Shown: piece by piece, positions 14,273 through 26,300 of the stretch
Numbering within the stretch: position 1 is the stretch's first letter
Layout: every line of letters begins with the position of its first letter
Source of the DNA: Corydoras sp. C115
Lineage: Eukaryota > Chordata > Actinopteri > Siluriformes > Callichthyidae
Assembly (NCBI GenBank): GCA_019802505.1
Contig: JAFMOC010000093.1
Location: forward strand, 523,501-587,500
DNA length: 64,000 bases
Direction of reading: 5' to 3'
Position numbers and translations under genes: made by a program
The notes under the pieces: model-generated
What the model saw: only the letters and a program-made list of their open reading frames with translations
What the model was told of the DNA's origin: nothing
Database searches by the model: none

Positions 14273-17200
14273 CAATATTGTTTTAGAATACAAAGATCAT
14301 AACTGGTTAGTTAAGGCTCTAGAATAAAATGTGTCTGCTATTAAGTAACAGTAGTACGTCATCTCTGACACTTTATAGAAATGCTTGCTGTATTCTATAA
14401 ATGTATAAACTATATGAAGAAAAATACTGGGCTATTAATTATAAAAATATGGTGAAGGTGTTTGTTATGAAATGACTCACTAATGCTCCTGGAGGACCAC
14501 GTTTCCCATCATGCCCGACATCTCCCTAAAAAAACAACCCATTCATGATTATTCTAACACATAATCCAAATATGTGTGTATTGAAGCAGCTTGGCTTATT
14601 AGCTCACCTCAGATCCAGGTGGTCCAGGAATCCCCTCGGTTCCTCTGCTCCCCATCGGGCCCTGGTTAAAGTGACATGTAAAATTTTATTAATAATAATA
14701 ATAATCAAGGAGGGCGGCATGGCGGCATGGCATTCCCGGTTCGAATCCCTATCTGGGTGGAGTTTCCATGTTCTCCCTGTGTCCGTGTGGGTTTCCTCCG
14801 GGTTCTCCGGTTTCCTCCCACAGTCCGAAAAACATGGATCAAGTCAATTGAGTTCTCCAAATTGCCCCATATAGAGTGTGTTTGTGAGAGTGAGTGTGTG
14901 CCCAGCGATGGATTGGCGCCCTGTCCTGGGTCTATCTGCCCAGCGCCCGAGACGTTCTCCACTGGATGGGCATGGGGAACCCCCCCGCTAACCTGATATA
15001 GGATAAAGCGAAAGATAATGGATGGATGGATGGATTATCAAGGAATACCTTTACAATCAGACGCATTAAGTAGAACGTCCACATTTAACAATCATATGAC
15101 ATGTTGGGGGCGGCACGGTGGCTTAGTGGTCAGCACGTTCTCCTCTCAGCGCTAGGGATTCCCGGTTCGAATCCCCATCTGGGTGGAGTTTCCATGTTCT
15201 CCCCGTGTCTGCGTGGGTTTCCTCCGGGTTCTCCGGTTTCCTCCCACAGTCCAAAAACATGGATCAAGTCAATTGAATTTCTCAAAATTGCCCCATATAG
15301 AGTGTGTCTGTGTGAGTGAGTGTGTGCTTAGTGATCGATTGGCGCCCTGTCCTGGGTGTATCTGCCCAGCGCCCGAGACGTTCTCCACTGGATGGGCATG
15401 GGGAACCCCACCGCGACCCTAATAGAGGATAAAGTGGGAGATAATGAATGAATGACATGTTGGAATTCTTTTTACAAATTTACCTACGATTCACATGTAT
15501 CATTAATTTATTAGTTATTATTCCAAGTGACATCATTTTGATTATTTTGACAGATTTTACTTACTGGGAGACCAACAGAACCAACCAGACCAATTTCTCC
15601 CTTGTTTCCCTGTAAAAACAATGCATTAGATTTATTGAATTATAAAAGTCAGTTTATAAAAGTAAATTAGTAAATTTCTCCTGCAAAGTAAATGCATGTT
15701 GTTGTAATTCTCTGTATATACAGAAAAAAATGTACGCAGGAGAAAATGTTTTGGATTCTTGACATATTTATTTAGCACAAAATGTGAAATGGGGTGTACA
15801 GTGGTATAGTGGTAAGCACGGTCGGGTGGACATGTTTTCCCAGTGTCCACATGTTTTTTTTTTCTGGGTTTTCTGGTTTACTCCCACAGTCCAAAAACCA
15901 AAAGCATATGTAAATTGCCCCTACATAGTGTTTGTGTGTGTGAGTAAGTGTGAGTCCAGAGATGGATTGATGTCCTGTCCTGGGTGTGCAGGGAAAATTT
16001 AAATATTTAAATGAGACATTGTTTTGATATTTTGTATTTTTTTACCCACCTAGAAGAGATCAATCACAAATAAATAACCATTTTCAGAAAACATCTACAG
16101 AGACTAGTAATTCATTCATTCATTCATTCATTCATTATCTCCCGCTTTATCCTCTATTAGGGTCGCGGTGGGGTTCCCCATGCCCATCCAGGGGAGAACG
16201 TCTCGGGCGCTGGGCAGATAGACCCAGGACAGGGCGCCAATCCATCGCTGGGCACACACTCACTCACACAGACACACTCTATATGGGGCAATTTTTGAGA
16301 ATTCAATTGACTTGATCCATGTTTTTGGACTGTGGGAGGAAACCGGAGAACCCGGAGGAAACCCACGCGGACACGGGGAGAACATGGAAACTCCACCCAG
16401 ATGGGGATTCGAACCGGGAATCCCTAGTGCTGAGAGGCGAACGTGCTAAACCACTAAGCCACCGTGCCGCCGAGACTAGTAATGTAAAAGATTAATCAAA
16501 AGGTTTGTACTTCAGGTCATTGGTCTTATAATTGGGTGCTGCTTTACCTTTTGCCCCGGCTGCCCTTTGTCACCCCTGGATCCGGGGTTGCCAGGAAAGC
16601 CCTAATAATTGGCACAAAATTAGTTAAAACAAACGCCACAAAAGTTAAAAACAGCTGCAAATTTTAAGAGTTTAATGTGTACCGTGTCTCCTTTGTCACC
16701 GGGGGGCGCTGATTCCCCTTTATACCCTGGTGGTCCCTTATCAGAATTAAAAAAAAAAAAAAATTTCCTCAGGATTTTTTTCCAGCACATTATCGTACTT
16801 AGTCATAACCCCATACTGGGTGTAAAGATGTTTAAGGATAAACAATTAGACTAAAGTATACGTCGCCATGTTCTTGTCATTTCTTATATTTATGTCAGTA
16901 TGGGTTCTCTCACCTGCAAGCCAGGTGTTCCAGACAAACCTGGTTCTCCATCCATTCCATTCTCTCCATCTCGTCCCGACGTTCCTTCCCGGCCCTGTAC
17001 TCCCTTCGGCCCCATGTCACCCTGCCACAAAGAAGCTGGGCTCAATTTTAATAAGTACTATCACTGAAATAATATATATCATTAAATGTAGCATCATTTA
17101 TATTATTCATAGTGATGAGGCAGAATCATTAACACAAGACAGTTACAGTGAAAAATAACAGACTTTAATTCACTAATTCACTAAGACTTTAATTCATTTG

Positions 17201-19804
17201 TATATTATATTTGTTTGCTGTAATTAGGGTCCATTGTGCGTTAGGAGATTTGGGGAATTCCTGGACCACCTGGGCCTGAGGTGGGCTGTAAATCCTGTCA
17301 AGAAGCTTACCGTCTCTTGCTGGAATACTCTCTATGGACCCCATCTGTCACATGTTTTACAACCCCAAATATTCTCTGTTACGCCCCACCCCCCACCCAT
17401 GTGGGATGTTGGGATAATTGAAATAAATGCATATGCAGAACCATCACACATTCAGCAGAGACAGCAGACAACGTTGTGAATGTTGCATCTGGAACTGTTT
17501 CAAAATGAGGGATTCATGTCATACATCCTGAAAAAACCACGACGAGTCCTGGTTAAAAAGTTAAACCAGGGTTAAAAAGTTAAACCAGGGTGGAAGGTCT
17601 CGGGTTCGATTCCCGGTCGAGCTGAACAAAAGTCTTTGTGGAGTCTGTATGTGCTCCCTGTGTCTGAGTGGGTTTACTGTGGGTACTATGGTTTCCTCCC
17701 ACATCCTAAAGACATGCTGGTTTGCACTTTCGCCTCTCAGCACTGGGGACCAAGGTTCGAATCCCTGTTTTTTTTCCCCACGTCCATGTGGGTTTCCTCT
17801 GCGTTCTCTGTTTTCCTCCCACAGTCAAAATCATGGATTCAAAATGAGTTGGCTGCTCTAAAAATTGCACCTATATAGTGTGTGTGTGTGTGTGTGTGTG
17901 TGTTCATGCAGAATACAGAAAATTCCATAAGGTTTACAAACATTTAAGCAGCACTGTACATTTATAATGACAGCTGACACGCAAAAACATGCATGTACCA
18001 CAAATTACATGCTCGTGTTGCTAATAGTAACCAGAATAATAAAGCCTTTAAAAGGTGTTTGTCTTAAACTCTCAAAACGCTGGAGGACAGTTTAAGAAGC
18101 ACCAGCTTAAGGATCTCTATTTCAGCACTTCAGAGTACAAATCTGATCAAAACTGAGATTCTCATATGTTTTCAAAGACTACAGAAGAAGCTTTGAACTA
18201 AACAGAACTGAGGGATTTAAAACAATAAAACAACCTTCCTCAGGAATTAAACAGAAACAGATAACACATCTCTGGACTGTATGCTGTTATCATAAAACTA
18301 CTGTGGTAGCAAGATGAATTTGTAACCGGGCTGGATTACCATGTCACCTTGATGCCCTGGTGGACCTCGTTCCCCTGGATCACCTGGAATCCCCTGTGAA
18401 GCAGAGACATTAAAATCAAACCCATTACAACTGCAAAACCAGAAAATGGATCCATATGGTGGAACTGATGAAAAGAACTATAAGCATACAAACAGTGAGG
18501 AGTGTCGTAGAAATTTATTATGTATTATATTTTATTAATCCATTTTAGTGTTAGTGTGACATTTACAAAACTTCTCTACTTAACCTTGAAGGGACTGAGA
18601 GAAGATATTATGGGATGGAATGTGTTGGAAGGATGTTATTTCACAAAGCAGGTGCATTGGAAGCGGGGTTGAGAAAGGTTCTGGGTCGAAGTGCCCCAAA
18701 ACTTTCCTTTCTGGATGCAAACAGGTTGTGAAGGGTTGGAAACCATATATGGTTTGCTTCCTCTACCTGTGTTTTTCTTTTTTACCTGGTCTTCTTACAT
18801 TATTATTGGACAGAACTGTATTACCTATTTTTCTATTGGCTGTGTTTTTACGTATGAATACTGAAGCTGAGCAGTCGTGAGCTCAGAAGCTTGCAACTAG
18901 GGGTGTCTTCAACTAAGGATTTTCATAGTCGAATCTGATTCGTCAGATTTTCCCTATAGTCGACTGATAGTCGAATCAGTTAAAATTTCACCACAAGATG
19001 GCGCTATAAGCGTGGTTTTTAAAAAAGATTTTTTTAAATATTCTACTTGGTTTTTCTAGAGCACCGTAAATGGGTTAAAGCGCACACATCATTTAAAAAA
19101 AAAATATTAACAGAAATTAGGATGATTTTATTTGACAAAAGGCTATATATATAACGAAAACAAAGACATTTCATGTAAAAACTAATGCTTAGCAGCAGCC
19201 ATGGGCGCCCCCATGTGGTCAAAATAGTACATTCGACTATGAGGTTCCTAGTCGACTATAGGGAAAATCTGAATCGAATCGTCGAATCAGCGAATATTGC
19301 AGCTCACCCCTACTTGTAACAACCACTATTAGGTTGTTTTGTCTCGATTTGTTTCTCGATTTGCAAATCTTATTAAATATTTTTTTTACTTTAACTGTTC
19401 CTCTGTCATCTGATCATTTACCACCACAAGGAGTACGTTATGAAGTGGCCAGTGTAGGTACACTAATGTTCTGCCTAGGGTTATGGTTAATTCTCTGGCC
19501 TTAAAGTAGTTGTGTGAACTTTTTAGGGGATTAGAAGGTTCCTACACAGTGACCCAATTTCTGAGTAAATCTCTGTTGATTTCCAGAATGTTGTTCATGT
19601 GTGTTTGTAGCTCAGTGGTTAGGGTGTTGGACTATCAATCTGAAGGTTGGGGGTTCAAATGAAGTTAGTGTGGGTCTTTGAGCAAGACCCTTAACCCTCA
19701 TTGCTCCAGGGATGTTGTGATGAACCCTGTGCTCACCTTGTAAGTCGCTTTGAATAAAAGCGTCCAATAAATGTAATGCAAACGCAAAGTGTAATGTTTG
19801 TGTG

Positions 19805-19837
<33 letters not shown>

Positions 19838-21973
19838 ATACACTCACAGGTAGTCCAGGGCTGCCAATTTCCCCCATTAGTCCAGGAGGCCCAGTCTCTC
19901 TCTGTGCATAGTTAAAAAGACATTATTAAAGGTCAGGTTAAATTAAGGCTGTATTCTGCTCATATGAATATCAGTTTACCTTTAGTATAAGTCTGACTCA
20001 AAACAGTGACTATGAACAGTGATTATGAACTAATCCTTAGCTGATATTATTATATGTGCAGGATATTGATGAATACTTACAGGCCATCCTGCCATCAAAA
20101 ACTGGTAGTATGATGTTCGCTGCAAAACAGACAGAAATGAATGAAGGTAATGAAGACCATCAAAGAGAAATAGAGCTGATAAGACCTTGTTAAATTCACA
20201 TGCTCGAGTGCACTTTGTTGAAGTGGATTTTAGAAACGGTGGCGCCTCATAACCACCAGCTGTGAGCAGAATCCCTGCTCGTGTTTGCTTAAAAGCAAGT
20301 CAGACTCCGCATGCATCCTGCAGCGCTCCCGACTGTTCATATCGCTCAGGTCATTTATAAACGGATTGATTCTGACTGCAGGTTTGAGACAGATGAGTGA
20401 AAACCGACGAGGTTGAGTGATGCTGAGAGAAGAGAACAGTGTAAAAAAGACAAAAAGGACTTTGAACAACAGACAGACTAAAGTCTGTAAATGTAAAACC
20501 AAAAAGTGGATCTATATCTATAAGGTAGAACTGATGAAAAGAACATTCATTATCTTTCGCTTTATCCTATATTAGGGTCGCGGGGGGTTCCCCATGCCAA
20601 TCCAGGGGAGAACGTCTCGGGCGCTGGGCAGATACATCCAGGACAGGGCGCCAACCTATCGCTGGGCACACACTCACTCACACAGACACACTCTACATGG
20701 GGTAATTTGGAGAACTCAATTGACTTGATCCATGTTTTTGGACTGTGGGAGGAAACCGGAGAACCCGGAGGAAACCCACGCGCACACGGGGAGAACATGG
20801 AAACTCCACCCAGATGGGGATTCGAACTGGGAATCCCTAGCGCTGAGAGGCGAACGTGCTGACCACTAAGCCACCGTGCCGCCCACTGTACAAACAAATA
20901 GCCTTAAAAAGTGGCCAATGTAGTTCCACTTATGTACTGTCTAGGGTTAATTATTTGCCTTAAGGTAGTTTCTAAGCATCTATAAGGTTCGCTTGAGTAT
21001 TTAAACTGTAAGTAAAGTAAAAAGTAAAGTGATTTACTTGCCTACAGTGAAAACACACAGAGGAATTTGTCCTCCACATTTAACCCATCGTAACCCATTC
21101 CATTTAACCCAGTGAAACACACACATATGTACACACAGCCTTGAATATGTTGCCCGGGGAGCATTTGGGGTTAGGTGCCTTGCCCAAGGGCACTTCAGCC
21201 ATGGTATTGGTGGACCTTCAGGTCACAAGGCTGGTTCTTTAACCACAAGCCCATGACTGCACCAGTCATCAGTATAAAAAAGTATTTTAGAAAGCACTGT
21301 CCCGAAAAATAGCCATGATTCAATGACGTACAGTAAATCTCAGTTCTTTTGAAGTATACAAGTATGTATCAGGGTAAACTGTGCATCAGTGTTTAAATGT
21401 CAAAAAAATGATTAACTTGCAAAAGACCAAAAATCAATATTGATATTTATTGATAGAAAATATGAATCAAATGACATATGAATCGCGTTTGTTACCTGAT
21501 ATTTACTGATGTTATGAATCTGAAGTGTTTTTATTTCCCACACAAACCCTTAGTTTATGTCGACCAAAGGGTGGTAAATGCTGTGTCAGCAGTGTGGTGA
21601 GCAAAAGCGACTCCACGACCTGTAAACAGTCCATCAGGCGGCCAATTAAACCACCCAAGATGCCACTGCATTCAAAAGCATTTGTTTTGGCTCAGAGTCA
21701 ATGAAGGAGCAAGACAGTGGGCTTTAGATGGGCAAGTGGAGCCAGACTTTCCCGTAAACTCCCCCGGGGTCAGTGAGAGATGATCTACACGCCTGTCAGA
21801 AGCATATCGGTTCACAACACTGAGCCTTTGAGAGAGGACTCGGCGTAAGCGGCCTCGTACCATCAACACATCTAAATCCCTCAGTCGAGGTGTGAGAGCT
21901 GCTGTTACTGCACTGCAGCGACAAGTCAGACCATGTGAAGGGCCATACAGACCAACAGCCTGCTCTCTGAGCA

Positions 21974-22021
<48 letters not shown>

Positions 22022-23284
22022 GCACCCAGAGCAACCACAAGAAAAAAATCTGCTCGGGGAAAATCAACTGTGGCGACCCAATGCTGAGTGTTCAGAAAAA
22101 TCTTGACTTCATACAGAAAAACAGTAACGTAGCACGTTCTCCTCTCAGCGCTAGGGATTCCCGGTTCGAATCCCCATCTGGGTGGAGTTTCCATGTTCTC
22201 CCCGTGTCTGTGTGAGTTTCCTCCAGGTTCTCCGGTTTCCTCCCACAGTCCAAAAACATGGATCAAGTCAATTGAGTTCTCCAAATTGCCCCATATAGTG
22301 GGTGTGTGCGTGTCTGTGTGAGTGAGTGTGTGCCCAGCGATAGATTGGCGCCCTGTCCTGGGTGTATCTGCCCAGCGCCTGAAACGTTCTCCCCTGGATG
22401 GGCATGGGGAACCCCACCGCGACACTAATAGAGGATAAAGCGGAAGATAATGAATGAATGAATTCACCAAAAAATAAAAAGCAATAAATAATAAGACATG
22501 CACATGTTTGAATAGGGGTGCCATGGTTGTGTAGAGGTTAGCACGGTTGGCTTCTTAGGTTCGAATCCCAATCTGGGTGGAGTTTCCATGTTCTCCGTGT
22601 CCTTGTGGGTTACCTCCAGGTTCTCCCGTTTCCTAGTCTCCCACAATCCAAAAACATGGATTCAAGATGTATTGCCCTTTATATAGTGTGGCTGTGTGTG
22701 TGTGTGTATGTGTGTGTGTGTCTGTGTGTGTGTGTAGTGATAGATTTGCATCCAGTCCTGGGTGTGTCTACCCAGGGCCTAAAATGTTCTCCCCTGAATG
22801 AGAATAGGGAACACCCTCCATGACCCTAGTATACAATTAAACGGAAGATAATGGGTGTAAATTGCCCCTACTGTATATAGTGTGTGTGTCTGTATGTTTG
22901 TTTGCGTCTGTGAGTGAGTGAGTGAATGAGTGAGTGCCCAGCGATGTATTCAATTGTATATTCAATTCAATTGATGGATAAATTGTATCTAGTAACGAGG
23001 ATTCTTTTGTAAGTTCATTACTTAGTGCACTAGGTAGTGTCTTTATGAGGTTAGCACGGTTGCTAACCTCATAAAGTTAGCAACCGTACTAAAATCCCTA
23101 ATGGTTAATAAAAAACAAATAGTGTTGTTGTCATCTCAGAGTAAAAGGTTTGTACATGTGATTCCCAGATGATTGGCACGAGTCATTAGTGTGAAGAGTT
23201 TGCATGTTCACCAAAATGATTTACAGACTGATAGCTTGCAAATTAGACATGATGCAAATACTTGGGTGTAAATGTGTGTGTTGG

Positions 23285-23322
<38 letters not shown>

Positions 23323-26300
23323 CTGCTGACCTGTCTTTATTCTCTAGCACCTTTTAGAACCACAATAGAAAAATCAGCTTTCATAATGAATGAATGAATC
23401 TAAAGGTGGCAGATGTTTACCATGAATGAAGCCCATTCCTCTTGAGTGTTGCTCCACAGGTAAACAGTGGGTAATCCTGGGGGGCCTGGAGGTCCAGGAT
23501 CGCCTCTTGGTCCTTCACGCCCTCTTTCACCTTGAGAACCCTTTGAAAACAAAAAATAAATTCTTTTCCGTTATATCTAATGAATTATGGTTGTATGATG
23601 CATTGTCCTGCAGTGACACTGACGTGCTGGTGGTGTGTTAGTGTGTGATGTGTTAGTGCGATAGTTAGTGGATCAGACACAGCAGTGCTGCTAGAACTGT
23701 TAAACATCTTAGTGATCCTGCTGAAATAAAAGTTGTCAACCAACCAAAACTGTCCAGCCTGCAGCATCATGTAAGCACTGATGGAGGACTGGATGATGTC
23801 ATGGATTTTGAACAGGATGCTGAACATCCTGGACTCTTAAAGGGGCTCCAACAATAAACTAACAATTTATCAACTTTATCTAAAGAGTGAACGTGTGCTG
23901 CTACGGTCGAGGCGTTTTTGTAAAACATGTTTGGTTTCAAACTAAATTTCCTTTACCATCAAATAAAGCAGAAACATTATTATTGTTCAAATAAAAATGT
24001 GTTTTATTTTAAAAAATCATGTTAATACTGGGCACGGTGGCTTAGTGGTTAGCACGTTCGCCTCTCAGCGCTAGGGATTCCCGGTTCGAATCCCCATCTG
24101 GGTGGAGTTTCCATGTTCTCCCCGTGTCTGCGTGGGTTTCCTCCGGGTTCTCCGGTTTCCTCCCACAGTCCAAAAACATGGATCAAGTCAAATGAATTCT
24201 CAAAATTGCCCCATATAGAGTGTGTCTGTGTGAGTGAGTGTGTGCCCAGCGATGGATTTGCGCCCTGTCCTGGGTCTATCTGCCCAGCGCCCGAAACGTT
24301 CTCCCCTGGTTGGGCATGGGGAACCCCACCGCGACCCTAATAGAGGATAAGGCAGGAGATAATGAATGAATGAATGAATGTTAATACTGTGCTAGGGATT
24401 CGAATCCCAATCTGGGTGGAGTTTCCATGTTCTCCCTGTGTCTGCGTGGGTTTCCTCCGGGTTCTCCGGTTTCCTCCCACAGTCCAAAAACATGGATCAA
24501 GTCAATTGAATTCTCAAAATTGCCCCATATAGAGTGTGTCTGTGTGAGTTAGTGTGTGCCCAGCGATGGATTGGCGCCCTGTCCTGGGACTATATGCCCA
24601 GCGCCCGAGATGTACTCCCCTGGTTGGGCATGGGGAACCCCACCGCGACCCTAATAGAGGATAAAGCGGGAGATAATGAATGAAAATGAATGTTAATATT
24701 GTGTGCATCACCTTTACTCTGTTCTCTAATGGTCGTCTCTTTTCCCAATACTTCCACTCATGAGGATTTTTTTATAGATCATGTGTAAAGCATCCTTGGG
24801 TATTAAAAATGCGCTATATATGTCCAATTAATTATTATTTATCATTATAATTATTAGTATTTCCATGATCTTTAAGGACCACCCTAAAAAAATTAATGAT
24901 GCAAAGCAATAGTCCTGATGCTGAGAACTTTCCTTGTGTATCTGCTGACGTATGTTTTCCACTCAAATCTGGATCGAGCTCTGTTGCTTCAACTTGTGCC
25001 AAACCATCGTTCATTCTCATAGAGCTTCCAACTGAAAGACCTTTTCAAAATGAATAATAAAGATATAAATGTTAAGCAAACACTTTTGATTTTACCTTGT
25101 CGCCCTTAAATCCAACGTGTCCCCTGGTCCCGGCACAACCCTACAGAAGAATAACAGAGGTCATGTCCAGATACTATATACAGTTCTATAATATTATACA
25201 TGTTCATTTATACATGACGGGAGAGTAATACAGTCCAAGGTTTACATTAGTTGTTTCCATGGTGATGGTGTACCAGTCAAAAGTTTGGAAACATCCCAAA
25301 TTTCTTCTATTGTATTCTATTATTTCCTCCACTTATCATATAGATGGACTTTGTAGTTTTACAATTACAGACTGTAGTCCATCTGTTTCCTTTGTTGTTG
25401 TTAGTCCCCTGTTGGTTCTCTGTTCTCTATTGGTCAGGGCCATCACAGAACAGGTATCATTTTGTATAATTAATTCATTCATTCATTATCTTCCGCTTTA
25501 TCCTATATTAAGGTCACGGGGGGGGGTTCCCCATGCCCATCCAGGGGAGAATGTCTCGGGCGCTGGGCAGATACACCCAGGACAGGGCGCCAATCCATCG
25601 CTGGGCACACACAAACATACTCTATATGGGGCAATTTGGAGAACTCAGTTGACTTGATCCATGTTTTTGGACTGTGGTAGGAAACCGGAGAACCCGGAGG
25701 AAACCCACGCAGACACGGGGAGAACATGGAAACTCCACCCAGATGGGGATTCGAATCGGGAATTCCTAGCGCTGAGAGGCAAACGTGCTAACCACTAAGA
25801 CGGTATAATTTAATTATTAAAACAAATCTGCTCTGTGGTGGTACTATTGGGGTCCTGACCATTAGAGAACAGAGTAAAGGCAACGTACACAGTATGTACT
25901 GTAGTCCATCTTTACTGTAAGTGGAACTGAGAACATGGACAGTAAGTGAAGCACAAAGGAGGCGTCTCCAAACTTTTGACTGGCACTGTATAAGTACTGA
26001 AAACTTTCAGTTCGCTGAGATGTGGTAGCAAAAATAATGAAAATAGTTGTTGGTTTGGAGACGAGATAAGATGAGTCACATGATTTATAAATAGTCAGTA
26101 TGGTCTGTAATTTGCTAAATGGAGGATGTAATCATCTGTAGTCGACTGTTTCAGTTTGTTGGCCCACATTTACAACTAAACAGGGAGATTTAAGCAAGTG
26201 AAATAAAAATGAACACATAATATACAAGACAACATTTAAATAATAATAATATTACTGAGGGCGGCACGGTGGCTTAGTGGTTAGCACGTTCGCCTCTCAG

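Noticed and set aside
21796..22524. A 242-codon minus-strand open frame
   Set aside because: It is made of a reversed SINE A, a microsatellite translated as Cys-Val repeats and plain intron. No gene family is visible.
24035..24100. tRNA-like A and B boxes at the start of each SINE A (GTGGCTTAGTGGTTAGCACG, GGTTCGAATCC)
   Set aside because: They are SINE heads, not tRNA genes. The acceptor stem and cloverleaf are not kept and the sequence continues into the SINE body.
24113..24340. A recurring open frame of about 75 codons (starting MFSPCPRGFPPGSPVSSHSP) in many places on both strands
   Set aside because: It is the plus-oriented reading of SINE A. It appears because the copies are similar and GC-rich in the core, it breaks in many copies and no start context or family supports it.
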